IMG/VR virus record: IMGVR_UViG_3300032307_000539
Location: 1-64,000 of that record
Source: a virus
Reading direction: 5' to 3' (one strand)
Length of the DNA: 64,000 bases
The notes beneath the pieces were generated by a model, which made no database searches, had not been told where the DNA came from, and saw only the letters and a list, made by a program, of their open reading frames with translations. Shown here one piece after another: positions 7,480-17,400 of this stretch; positions within the stretch are counted from its first letter, which is position 1, and every line of letters starts with the position of its first letter. Position numbers and translations under genes: made by a program.

Positions 7480-10400
7480 GGTATTTCTTTAATTTTTCCT
7501 TCTTTAATTAATGCCGCTACAATCTCGTATGAACGTGACTCAAGCACTCTGTTATTTATGTCATTAACCTTGTTTTGCAAAGATACTTCTTTTTCATTTT
7601 GTGTTTTCGTAGGCTCTTCTTTTGTAAAAAGTTTATCCAATACTTCTCTTGATTCTGGGTTTATATCTAACTCAATCGGGCTTCCTTTGATGTTGTTATA
7701 TATCTTCTCTAAATAATTTTTAGCACTTTGAAATATTGTCTTCAATTCATTTGTAGGAGCAATTCCATCATAGAAGTATTTTTCAACACCTCTAGCAAAA
7801 GCCTCACTTGTTTGTTCGGTCCAGCCTTCTGTTCCAGCCCAATCTTGAATCGTCTTCATTTGGCTTTCTGATAAATCTGATTCAAGTATTCGTCCTATTT
7901 GATTAATTGGTGTTTTTGAATCAGCGTCATTAAAAAACTCGATTACTTTTTTACCATCACTTAGCATTTCACTTGTTTTAGCAAAATCCTTAGATACGTT
8001 CTCAACTTTTCTATACCAACCATTACCAAGACCACTAGCTTCGGCCCTAGCATTCATTATACTAAGAACAAGTTTGATTTCGTTATTTAAGAAGCCTCTT
8101 TCGTGCAAAACCTCAGCCGTCTTCTTTTGAATAAACTCTGCGTGTTCAGCGTCAGTTCTCTTATCAAATGGTATAGCCTCAAGTTCAGTGGTTGATTTCT
8201 CATTAGACATAACCTGATACAAATACCTCTTAGCTTCCTCAGAATTGCTTACTTCTTTTACACTCGTATATCCCTCTGGAACTTCAGTTGGCACAGCATC
8301 TCCATTCTTCGTGCTGTAATAGAAAACATTCGATTTCAATTGCTCTGAATTGTAATCAATAACCGCTTTGTATCTCGCCTCTCTGTCTGTTATTTTTTCT
8401 CCAGTTTGCTGTTCGGCATTTTTCTTGGCCTCGGCAATTCTCTTTTCTTGGTCTGATTTTGAAAGCCCATAAAAACCATCGTTTCTTTTTCTTGAAGCGG
8501 TGTTTATTTCCTCTATCTTCTCGAATGCCCTTTTAAAACTTCTCTGCAACTCAGCAAGCTGTACTCTTTTGTCTTCTTTAGATAAGTCTGAATCCTTAAC
8601 CCTTTCGGCTTCTTTTTTGATTTCCGCAACCTTATTTGAAAGGTCTAAAACCACCTTTCTATCCCCTTCAGGCATCAATTCTAGTCTATCTATAGAATCT
8701 TCCACAACCTTTCTTGATTGAGACTCTAATCGCTCACCCTCCTTTATGAGTAGTTGTTTGGCCTCTGCGCTCAAGTTAGGGTCTTGTAACTTCTGACCTA
8801 TTTCTGTCGCTCTCAAGGAGTTTTTATGCAGTAAGTTTAACTCCTTGCTATTCATATATGGAGAGGTCTGTTCTGCAACTATATGAGAGGCGACTACGTT
8901 CTGAGAATGTAGTATTACAGCGTGAAGAGTCTGGTCTATTCCACCCCAAGATTTTGAGAAGTCAAATTCCTTACCAAGAACATATCTGTCGCTAAGACCG
9001 TTGATAACGCTTGTTGAACGAAGAATAGCATCCAGTTTCACAGAATCTCGTAGGAACTTGCTAGCCTCTTGAGCGAACTTTTCCCTCATAGTCCTAGACA
9101 ACATTTCCGGAGCTACACTCCTAATTATTGGGTTAAATATGGTTTTAACTTGAAAAGCCAACGGAAGATTTGTAGCTGCTCCATACAAAATAGCACCAGT
9201 CCAAGCTTGTCTACGCCCATATAAATCCTTGCCTTCGTTATTTTTTACATCGTAAGTTTTCCCTCCAAAGTCAAACTTATCCTTATTTGAATCTTTCGCT
9301 TCGTGTAAAGCCCGTTTAAACTCTCTGTTCTCCTGATTTATCTCTCTTAACTTAGCTCCAGTAGCATCTGCGGTAAGAGCAATAGTTCCAGCAACAGGAC
9401 CTCCAGCAGTTATAGCGGCAACCATTCCAAGTCCGTCTCCAAAAATACTTGTAGTTTCGTTTATAAAACTACTAACATTTGTAACCTCCTTTACATCTCT
9501 AACTCCAGCCAGTTCTTTCTCCTGTGCTTCCGTAGCAATGTTTATAGCTTTCTCAACATCCTTCTGAGCCTCTTCTTCTCCAAGCAATGGAAATCCCGTG
9601 TCTTTCGCTAGGTCTTTTCCTAATTGATACATATTGGCTAAAGCACCCCAGCCCCACGCTTTTACTCTCTTTGCCATTTCAGCCAGTTCATTGGTCTCCG
9701 CAGAATAACCACTTACGGCAGTTTTTAAGTTCTTAACCTTCTTGACCCCTTCATAATATTTTTTTCTTACTTTTAAATATTCTGAATAATACCCAGATAT
9801 TAACGCCTCATTTTTGTCATACTCATTCTTTAACCTCTGAAACTCATCTTTGTCCTTGACGGTTCTAGCAGTATCAATAAGTTCGTTTCTTTTGTCCACA
9901 AGTTTATCCATACTAAGATTGAGCGCAGAAACCCTATCAAAGTCTAGTTTGTTTTCTTTTTCAGTAGCTTTTAGTAAGTTTCTACTAACTTTAGTTATAG
10001 CAAATCTTTCTTGAGGAGTCAACTTTTCAGTAGCATCATAATACTTATTTAGTAATAATGCGTCTTGCTTATTTTCAAAGAATCTATTTTTAACTCTTTC
10101 GGCCTTTTCTTCCGGTTTTAAATCCTTAAACTTTGGGTCTTCGATGGAAAGCTCTTCTCTTATGTCTGCAAAGTTATCTCCCTTTAAATCAACGACTGTT
10201 TGCCCGGTCATTTTCCCGGAAAGAGTATTCATGGCTGTTCTAAAAACATCCTCTGTCTCATCTAGAATACCAGTTCTTTGAACTTGAGCGTTGTATTCTC
10301 TTTCAATCGAATCTAAGTCTTCTCTTGTTATAGAAATATCACCTACTTTGGCTTTTGCTGAGTTGTACCAGTTAGATTCTTGAGCCTTAAATTCTTTTGC

Positions 10401-11141
10401 GGTATTAGAGTTCGCCATAAACTCTGTATTTCCATAAGTAATTTTTTTAAGACCCACACTGGTCTTTGCAAGCTGTCTATCGATGTCCTCTAAACTCTCT
10501 ACGGACAACGCTAATGATGGTGAGTTGAAGTCAATTTTAGGCAATTCAACAGGCTTTACCTCTACTCGTTGTGTTTGTGGATTATATACCTTTGACACTG
10601 TTTTTTCTGCCTCAGAAACAGCCTTAATTTTAGGTCTATCAACAACCTGAGTTACAATTTCTTTTTCAGGCAGTTTTGTTTTTTTAGACTCAATCAGCTT
10701 TTGTACAATACCAGTAGGGACCTCTTCTTTTGATTTTCCTTGATTTGCCTTTTGCTTTTTCCAAAGCTCTATCTCCTTGCTGTTTTGTACTTTTTTGACA
10801 GTAGTATATCCGGCCGGAACCTCTTTTGGCTCCGACTCCACATTGCCCACTTTAGGGTTTACGTTGTAGTAATATACGTTCTTATCTTCCTTCCCAGTAG
10901 AGGAAACCAAAGGCCGAGCCTGCTTTTGTTTTTTTGAAACCACAGAACCACGTTTGGGTGGTTGAGGCTGTTCTTGTGTAGTAGATTCCGAAACAACTTC
11001 TGTTGAGTTTAAACCTGACGGTTCGCTTGACTCTTTTTTTTTTAAGTCAAAACCATAAGCATCTGCCACGTCTTCAATAGTCGCATTTGTTTCTAATGCA
11101 ATAGATTCTATTTCTTGTAGGGTTATCTTGTTTTCAGCCAT
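7473..11141 (-). CDS. Large polyvalent-type internal virion protein, 1222 aa
   Basis: A long helical, Lys/Glu-rich protein. Two related segments are visible, near residues 88-130 (VYYYNV...EVPAGYTTVKKVQNS) and near 935-975 (VFYYST...EVPEGYTSVKEVSNS), an internal duplication. Around 560-590 is a Gly/Ala-rich hydrophobic stretch (GMVAAITAGGPVAGTIALTA), with another near 650, possibly membrane-inserting after ejection. Residues about 1100-1165 (SEAFARGVEKYFYDG...LEKIYNNIKG) resemble the segment found at the end of zincin-like regions in phage polyvalent proteins. The C-terminus is short and basic. It is likely packaged and injected; no complete catalytic motif was found. It overlaps the ferritin-like gene by 7 bases. 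Confidence 0.65.
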   Translation of the reverse strand: MAENKITLQEIESIALETNATIEDVADAYGFDLKKKESSEPSGLNSTEVVSESTTQEQPQPPKRGSVVSKKQKQARPLVSSTGKEDKNVYYYNVNPKVGNVESEPKEVPAGYTTVKKVQNSKEIELWKKQKANQGKSKEEVPTGIVQKLIESKKTKLPEKEIVTQVVDRPKIKAVSEAEKTVSKVYNPQTQRVEVKPVELPKIDFNSPSLALSVESLEDIDRQLAKTSVGLKKITYGNTEFMANSNTAKEFKAQESNWYNSAKAKVGDISITREDLDSIEREYNAQVQRTGILDETEDVFRTAMNTLSGKMTGQTVVDLKGDNFADIREELSIEDPKFKDLKPEEKAERVKNRFFENKQDALLLNKYYDATEKLTPQERFAITKVSRNLLKATEKENKLDFDRVSALNLSMDKLVDKRNELIDTARTVKDKDEFQRLKNEYDKNEALISGYYSEYLKVRKKYYEGVKKVKNLKTAVSGYSAETNELAEMAKRVKAWGWGALANMYQLGKDLAKDTGFPLLGEEEAQKDVEKAINIATEAQEKELAGVRDVKEVTNVSSFINETTSIFGDGLGMVAAITAGGPVAGTIALTADATGAKLREINQENREFKRALHEAKDSNKDKFDFGGKTYDVKNNEGKDLYGRRQAWTGAILYGAATNLPLAFQVKTIFNPIIRSVAPEMLSRTMREKFAQEASKFLRDSVKLDAILRSTSVINGLSDRYVLGKEFDFSKSWGGIDQTLHAVILHSQNVVASHIVAEQTSPYMNSKELNLLHKNSLRATEIGQKLQDPNLSAEAKQLLIKEGERLESQSRKVVEDSIDRLELMPEGDRKVVLDLSNKVAEIKKEAERVKDSDLSKEDKRVQLAELQRSFKRAFEKIEEINTASRKRNDGFYGLSKSDQEKRIAEAKKNAEQQTGEKITDREARYKAVIDYNSEQLKSNVFYYSTKNGDAVPTEVPEGYTSVKEVSNSEEAKRYLYQVMSNEKSTTELEAIPFDKRTDAEHAEFIQKKTAEVLHERGFLNNEIKLVLSIMNARAEASGLGNGWYRKVENVSKDFAKTSEMLSDGKKVIEFFNDADSKTPINQIGRILESDLSESQMKTIQDWAGTEGWTEQTSEAFARGVEKYFYDGIAPTNELKTIFQSAKNYLEKIYNNIKGSPIELDINPESREVLDKLFTKEEPTKTQNEKEVSLQNKVNDINNRVLESRSYEIVAALIKEGKIKEIPC

Positions 11142-11143
11142 AT

Positions 11144-12667
11144 TTATTTTTCATTAGCTTTTTTAGTACGGAATGAGTTTGTATTTGTATCAAAAATAAG
11201 ACCTAACTCTCGGTTAAAGTAGTTTCTCATTTTTATTTTAACATCATTACTAATGTTTTGCTCAATTGCCTTCTTGTATATATAATTGCCTATGTCCAAG
11301 ACACTCTCAAAAGTTTTCTCTTTATCATCAACATCAAGGTATTTGACGCCTCTTAATTGCTGAATAAATGCAACAGCATTATCCCCAGATAAAACTTCTG
11401 TTTTGCCTCCAATAGATGACTGGCCTAACTTAGATGAAGCTGGGCCAGTACTGGTCCCCAAAGAGTCGGAAGATTTTTGTCTGTATTGGAAAATAGCTTC
11501 TCCCGAAGAAGGGATAAAACCCAATCCAGTAGCTACTCTATCTGAAAATTCACCTTTTTCGCCGCTTATTGTCCAAATGGTTGCTTTTTTGGAAACCATA
11601 GAAGGTTCTTTTTTACCAGCTTCTTGTATAGCTATTTTAGTGTTAATTGTCACTGGGGAAAGCGGGTCTACAAAAGGAATTTTATTTGCAGCATTTCTTG
11701 ATGAAAAACCTCTAGCCTCATCCTCTGCTTTAACATCTTTTAACTTGTAAACCTGCTTTACTTTTTCGTATAGAGCATTTGAAACGTCATCGTAATCTTC
11801 TTTTGTGTATTCTTTTTTTGGATTTCTAAACCTATCATCATTCGGAAGTAACTGATTAGCAACGTCGGCAAACAGTGCATTGCTACTCATCAAAACCTCT
11901 CTTGCTGTTTTTTTTAAGGTTTCGGAGTCTTCGTTGTCCAAGAAAGTTTTATCTATCGTTATGGAGCCATCCTCTCTCTTTCTTTGATAAACACCCACAG
12001 AACTTGCTATGTTTTGAACCAGACCTTTTCCATCCTCTCCAACTAAGCTCGTTGAAGGTATTACCGATGCCTTCCAGTTAACAACCTCGTTAAGAGTAAC
12101 ATACGGCTTGGACTCTCCAAAAGAATTAGTCACATTTACTAATATAGGATTTCCATCCCCCCCAACTTCTAGCCTTCCATCAGACCTTGTTTTGTAAGGA
12201 ATAAACACAGTTTCCCCGTCGACATCTTTTACATCATAATTACCGTTTATTATGGAGTTAAAAGCCTCTGTAAAAGCAAGACTGGCTTTTGATATTTCTT
12301 TCTTTTCAAGAGCTTCGTTGTAGGCTTTAAAACTTTCCTTCGCTTTTCCCATTTGACTTACAAGCATATAAGCTTGTTGCTCAACTAAATTTGCCCCAGC
12401 TATGTCTCCAGCAGAAATTCTGTTGTAGTACTCAGTTTGCTTTGAAGCTAACTTTTCAGTTTGTAAAACGTCAAATTTAATGTGTCCAGTCGTTTGAGCC
12501 CTTACTTCTAGTGGCTTTACTTCTTTTTCTTTAGGCTTAGCGGCCGCTTTAGCCAACCTCTTTTCGTCTGCTTCTTGCTGAAATTTTTGAGCATTCAAAG
12601 CCACTTCTCCAAAATCAACTTTGGGAGCTGTTACAGTTGCAAATGCATTTGTTTTACCTATTGCCAT
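11144..12667 (-). CDS. Probable internal virion/cargo protein, 507 aa
   Basis: Not recognised by motif. The N-terminus is Ala/Lys-rich (MAIGKTNAFATVTAPKVDFG), followed by a helical region with many Ala/Gln/Glu residues, then a mixed region with Ser/Gly-rich linker near residue 420. It lies between the 186-residue and 1222-residue genes with 2-base gaps, in the block where podoviruses encode internal core or ejection proteins. That context is the only basis for the call. Confidence 0.55.
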   Translation of the reverse strand: MAIGKTNAFATVTAPKVDFGEVALNAQKFQQEADEKRLAKAAAKPKEKEVKPLEVRAQTTGHIKFDVLQTEKLASKQTEYYNRISAGDIAGANLVEQQAYMLVSQMGKAKESFKAYNEALEKKEISKASLAFTEAFNSIINGNYDVKDVDGETVFIPYKTRSDGRLEVGGDGNPILVNVTNSFGESKPYVTLNEVVNWKASVIPSTSLVGEDGKGLVQNIASSVGVYQRKREDGSITIDKTFLDNEDSETLKKTAREVLMSSNALFADVANQLLPNDDRFRNPKKEYTKEDYDDVSNALYEKVKQVYKLKDVKAEDEARGFSSRNAANKIPFVDPLSPVTINTKIAIQEAGKKEPSMVSKKATIWTISGEKGEFSDRVATGLGFIPSSGEAIFQYRQKSSDSLGTSTGPASSKLGQSSIGGKTEVLSGDNAVAFIQQLRGVKYLDVDDKEKTFESVLDIGNYIYKKAIEQNISNDVKIKMRNYFNRELGLIFDTNTNSFRTKKANEK

Positions 12668-12669
12668 AA

Positions 12670-13230
12670 TTACTTTTTGGAAAGAGCGTCAATATATTTC
12701 TGTGTTTGAATAGAATTAGCAATTCCTTGAGCACCACTGGTCAATCCTTGAAGGCCACCTTGAAGACCACCCATTAAAGACTGCTGTCCGGCGTTAAATT
12801 GAGAAGAAAGAGCCGCAATATCTTGCATATACCGTTGTTCTCTCATTCCTCTTAAATTAGCCTCTTCTTGAGCAATCATCTTACTTCTTTCAGCTAATTG
12901 TCTATCTATGTCTGCGCCTATAGCTTGAGCTTGCTTGTTTTGTTCTGCGACTAAGTTTTGGGCTCCCCCAACCAATCCTCTAACACCTCCAGCAGATAGT
13001 GAGTCCATAGCCGTCCCTACGGCAGAAGACAACATTTCTTTTTGCATTTCGGCTCCCTTAGTAGCCACTTGTATTCCTTCTGCATAGTTTTGTAACTCAG
13101 GGACTTTATATTGCTCTAAAGCTTTTTGAGCATCCTTTTGCATTTCAGCTCCTTTTATTGCCTGAAAGATTCCTCCCCCGGCAGACGCTAATCCAGTAGC
13201 ACCCATTATAAAACTTGTTGCTGCCGCCAT
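12670..13230 (-). CDS. Small Ala/Gln-rich internal virion protein, 186 aa
   Basis: The N-terminus is hydrophobic and Gly/Ala-rich (FIMGATGLASAGGGIFQAIKG), able to insert in a membrane. A long amphipathic Gln/Ala/Glu-rich helix (residues 30-135) and a Gly/Gln/Leu-rich C-terminus (QQSLMGGLQGGLQGLTSGAQ) follow. This composition matches small ejection proteins of T7-like phages (gp14 type) in character, not in detectable sequence. Position directly before two large cargo genes fits a role in forming the DNA-ejection channel. Confidence 0.55.
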   Translation of the reverse strand: MAAATSFIMGATGLASAGGGIFQAIKGAEMQKDAQKALEQYKVPELQNYAEGIQVATKGAEMQKEMLSSAVGTAMDSLSAGGVRGLVGGAQNLVAEQNKQAQAIGADIDRQLAERSKMIAQEEANLRGMREQRYMQDIAALSSQFNAGQQSLMGGLQGGLQGLTSGAQGIANSIQTQKYIDALSKK

Positions 13231-13231
13231 A

Positions 13232-13627
13232 TTATTTTAATATTTTTACTAATTCAACACAATTTTGACTTCCTATTTGAAAGTCGTTTTTAACATAATC
13301 GTTTATTAAAGAGTGGTTTTTTAAAGAGGCATACCCAATTCTGTATCCCATCTGTTTCCCAATTTCACAAAGAGATGAAATCAAATACGAAATTGATTGT
13401 CTTCTCAATGGCTTGTCTTTTACGTTTGGATTTGATACTATAAACTCAATCCAACACATTGCAGAGTTGGTTTTGTATAAAAAACCGGCACACACGGGTA
13501 TTTCTCCATCAAATACCATTATTCCAGTTTGCGGTAAACAATCGGCTGGAGGCGCAGTAAATCTCCAAAAAGACCACCATTCGCACAACATTCCGTAATC
13601 ATTATACGTTACAAATCTGTAATTCAT
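13232..13627 (-). CDS. GNAT-like acetyltransferase-fold protein
   Basis: This 131-residue protein has the order of a GNAT fold. A strand pair with VFDGEIPVCAGFLYKT is followed by WIEFIVSNP, then a basic segment and helix (RRQSISYLISSLCEIGKQMG), and YASLKNHSLINDYVKNDFQIG. The Asn/His then N-D-Y pattern is typical of the acetyl-CoA-fold C-terminus. The usual pyrophosphate loop (R/Q-x-x-G-x-G/A) is not obvious, so activity is uncertain. Similar GNAT proteins occur beside tail genes of other phages. A -7 promoter box lies 8 bases before its start, giving it its own near-leaderless transcript. Confidence 0.55.
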   Translation of the reverse strand: MNYRFVTYNDYGMLCEWWSFWRFTAPPADCLPQTGIMVFDGEIPVCAGFLYKTNSAMCWIEFIVSNPNVKDKPLRRQSISYLISSLCEIGKQMGYRIGYASLKNHSLINDYVKNDFQIGSQNCVELVKILK

Positions 13628-13634
13628 AGTACTG

Positions 13635-13642
13635 CAAAGATA
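13635..13642 (-). promoter_or_regulatory. Bacteroidota-type -7 box (TATCTTTG) for GNAT-like gene
   Basis: On the minus strand TATCTTTG lies between the 252-residue gene and the GNAT-like gene, 7 bases before the latter's ATG. Confidence 0.45.
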
Positions 13643-13648
13643 TGAATA

Positions 13649-14407
13649 TTATTGATACGATTTGACGGCATCGGCGTTTAAAGCGTAAAGAGTGGTCTCT
13701 GTTGAGTGACTTTCTGTTGTTAGCTTAACCTTTGCGTAAACTCCTTTTACACCGTAACTTTCCGCTATTGGGTTTTTAGCAACAAAAACAATTCCGCCGG
13801 CAGGATAAGAATATGGGGTAACAGGAGCCTGAATGGTTATGGAATTACCCGTGTAAGCAGTGACAGTTGAAACCGGTTCGTAAGATTGTGTGTTTGGGCT
13901 GTATATACAAAGAATGTCTCCAATAGAAACAACGTTTGGTATATTGCTAAAAGAAAATACGTTTGATAAAAAAGACGTTGGAACACCAATTCCCTGTATT
14001 GACAGTAGGTCAAAATTAAGAGTTGAGTTTGCATCTCTCCTTATGAATGCATAATGCTCACCCTCTCTTACACTAAAACTTTCTCTGTTGATGTGACCAG
14101 AATCTAAATTTGTCTCTATCAACAAATCAAAGTTATTCACATTTGCCTCGATGCAAATTGTCTTAAACTCTTTAACCTCACTAGGGGCTTGATTAATAAC
14201 TGTTTGTATGTAAGACGGGAAAACCTCGTAGTTTCCATTGTTATTATAAAATCTGTTTATAGGGGCAGAGCTGACATTGTGAAGTGCCAGCTTACCCTTT
14301 TTAAACGTATACATATCGCCTTTAATTTTAACGTAAGACTCTGGCTCAAAAGACCAGTTGGAAGTCCAACCGTTATTTTTCTCGTCAAAAGAAATTGTTT
14401 TTCCCAT
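13649..14407 (-). CDS. Probable tail-associated structural protein, 252 aa
   Basis: A beta-rich protein with many Asn/Ser/Tyr/Thr residues and few charges, typical of phage tail components. It starts one base after the stop of the 1540-residue tail gene. The segment SIGDILCIYSPNTQSYEPVS then TVTAYTGNSITIQAP has the beta pattern of tail knob or fibre-attachment proteins. No enzymatic motif is visible. Assignment rests on composition and position. Confidence 0.5.
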   Translation of the reverse strand: MGKTISFDEKNNGWTSNWSFEPESYVKIKGDMYTFKKGKLALHNVSSAPINRFYNNNGNYEVFPSYIQTVINQAPSEVKEFKTICIEANVNNFDLLIETNLDSGHINRESFSVREGEHYAFIRRDANSTLNFDLLSIQGIGVPTSFLSNVFSFSNIPNVVSIGDILCIYSPNTQSYEPVSTVTAYTGNSITIQAPVTPYSYPAGGIVFVAKNPIAESYGVKGVYAKVKLTTESHSTETTLYALNADAVKSYQ

Positions 14408-14408
14408 A

Positions 14409-17400
14409 TTAAATGCTACAAAATAATGATTCTGAATACGTATTGTATTGCTCTTGTAAAATTATATTTCCTCCAATCTGTGTTACAGAACCCGGTCTAC
14501 AACATATTACAGGGTCTCCAATCTCGTCGTTAAACACGTATTCCTTGTATAAAAATGGATTTCCGTTAGACACGATAGGTATTGTAAATTCAATTGTCTG
14601 AACATTATCAAGACAGTCTGTGTACTGAAACTCAATAACTTCATTCTCTCCTTCTAATACGTTTGACAAATACTTGAATGAGGTAAATCTAAAGCAAGAT
14701 TCTGAAGAGTTAACAGTTATATTTATGCTTCCTTGATAGCTACATCCAAACTCATCTGTAACAGAGTATATAATGAAGTCAGAACTTCCGCTTTCGTTTG
14801 TATATACAATATCGTTGTCAACAACCTCTGCTGTACCATTTGATGCTCCGGAAACTATACCTACAATTACACTTCCTTCGTAAGTATCGTTTCCAAGTAC
14901 ATTTATTGTTAGGGTCTCTCCCTCGTTTAGAGATACATTGTCATCCTCAACAGATATTTTAGAAGCGCAATCCCAAACAATGTATAGTTTAGAATTTACA
15001 GAAGGTTTTGAAAACACAAAAGAACCGCTAGCAAAGTTTCCTGAAAAGTCGAGAGATAACCAAACTGCTTCGTCAAGAACCTGATTTACATCTAAAGAGT
15101 CTTCTGTTACAAAATACCCAATTCTGTTGCATGGCTTGAAGTCAAAAGAACCGTCCTTAGCGTAAACGTTAATTGTAGCTCCATCCTGTGGTATTTCATT
15201 TATACCCTCTTGACCGATTAAGTTTTCAAATCTAGACACTCCATCTGATTCAAAAACTTCGTTATTTGAGTTTCCACCTACAACGCCAATTAATGGATTA
15301 GACCAACTGTACCCAGTCTGCATTGATTTACCTGCGTCTGTATCGTCATTGACAACAAGTAGAACAACTTCTCCTTCGTTTAGTTCGGGGCACTCAGCCT
15401 GAATGGTGTATTGAGAAGAGTCTTCCTCCGTGCTCAATGTGATAATCACTAAATCAGCAACAGTGTTCTTTTCGTACTCCACAACACCTGACCCTTCCAA
15501 TCTACTGTATGTAGATACGTTTTCTCCATCAGAAACAACCATTCTTGATTCAGAAGAAAAATTGTAAGGTATATTCATTGTAAACGACTGCTTAGGAGCC
15601 GGCACGTTAAACACTATTTCTTCGTCGGGAATAATAGTTCCTGATACAGTTAAGTTACAGGGAGTTTCAACATCTTCAACTGGTTTTTCTAAATCGGAAA
15701 AAGTTAAATAGTACTGCTGCTTTTTATCGTCAAATCCACCAAAAATAAAATTATTGATGTATTGGTCGAATAACTTAACAAATTCAGCAATCATTCCGTA
15801 AACAGATATTGGTTGAATACCATCTCCTCCCAATCTTAGTACAGCTCTTTTATTTGCGTCCGCAAAATATATTGAGTTGCCGTAAAAAGCAAAAGATTCC
15901 GGGTTATTCCCAATACCAAACTCACCAGCATACGGAACTTCATTTCCCAAGACACTTTCTACAGAAGCGACCTGTCCTCCTCCAACTGAGTCAAAAAGTA
16001 TGTTTTTAGTGTACAATATATTGTGAACTTTATATTGCTGAAAAACAATTAAATTCGTGTCTTTAGTAAATAGCTTTTGAATAGAACCATATCTATCATC
16101 CAAGTCTTTGTAGTTAGCTCTTGATAAGTTAAATTCATTAAGAGAATTGTAATTCGACGTTTCGTCAAAAGCTCCGCTATAAGTTAAAGATGCAATATTC
16201 CTGTTCGCTTTGTATCCGTCTATCTCCACTCCATTTCCTCTCGTAGCGGTGGACAAAAAGTTTCCATTAAACTTATCTCTTACAATGTAGCTTTCGGCTC
16301 CATTCCCTTGAGAATAACAGTTAAAATAGTTAAGGGTTATTTCACAAGGCGTATTTGCCGATATGTCTTGGTCTTCGTCAGAGCTGTATTTTCCTAAATG
16401 ATTCCCAGACCCATCAATCAAGTAGGTATCTTGAGTTTCGTAGAATATCTGAGAAGATTTATCTTTTGGGTCTGTTTCAAAAATAAGTAAGTTATCAGAA
16501 GATAATATAGTTATTTTCGTGTACATAAACGTTCTGTTCTGTGCGTTACCATTCATTATACTTGTAACACCACAGTACAAATAACCAGTCCCTGTAATTG
16601 GGTTTTGATTCTGAGGAAGTGATGGGTCTAAACCATCCTCTACTCTAAAGAAATTTGTAGTGAAAGGATTCGCAGACACAACTTCGGCCTGATAAAAATC
16701 ATAGAAGTTAGCATACGTATTTAAAGCCACAAAGTCTTTTTCAAAAACATATCTGCCTCCATTACTTCCTCCTTTTTCATTTCTGTAAAAAATAGTAACT
16801 TTAGAACCAGCCTTAATCTCGTAATCAGTATACGAAGTTCCATCAAATGTCGTAAACAAAGAAGACCTTGCCGTGGCTGAACCATTCCTTATAGCTGAGT
16901 TAGCCTCTACCTCCTTGTATATTTGCTCTGCATTAGCAAAATCAATAGAGTATATGTTTTTGATTTTTATGTAGTTCCCGGCCGGCTCCTCAAAAGTAGT
17001 GGATTGAATAAAGTCTGGTGCTTGAGTTCTGTAATCTAAAACCTCTATTTTAGTTAGCACATCGGTAGGCCCGTCCAAATCTCTTTTTAGTATCAAATTA
17101 TCCCCAACAGCTACCTTTTGGTTTTCTAGACCCTCTAGCTTCAACCAAAGATAATTCCCGTCCTTAAAAACAAATGTTGCGTAAATATTTTGATACTCAA
17201 GCTTATTGTCTTTAACGAATATTTTGTACCTATTCGCCCACGCAGGAGCTTTGTGGTTAATGTTGATTTTTATTTGGTTTTTTTTGTCGCTTTCCGATAT
17301 AGGTATAAAGACAGTTCCGTCTGAAATAGTTTCATTTGCAATAACAGTGCTATATCTTCCGGACCCGTCTAAGTAAACAATGCCACATTCATAACTTCTG

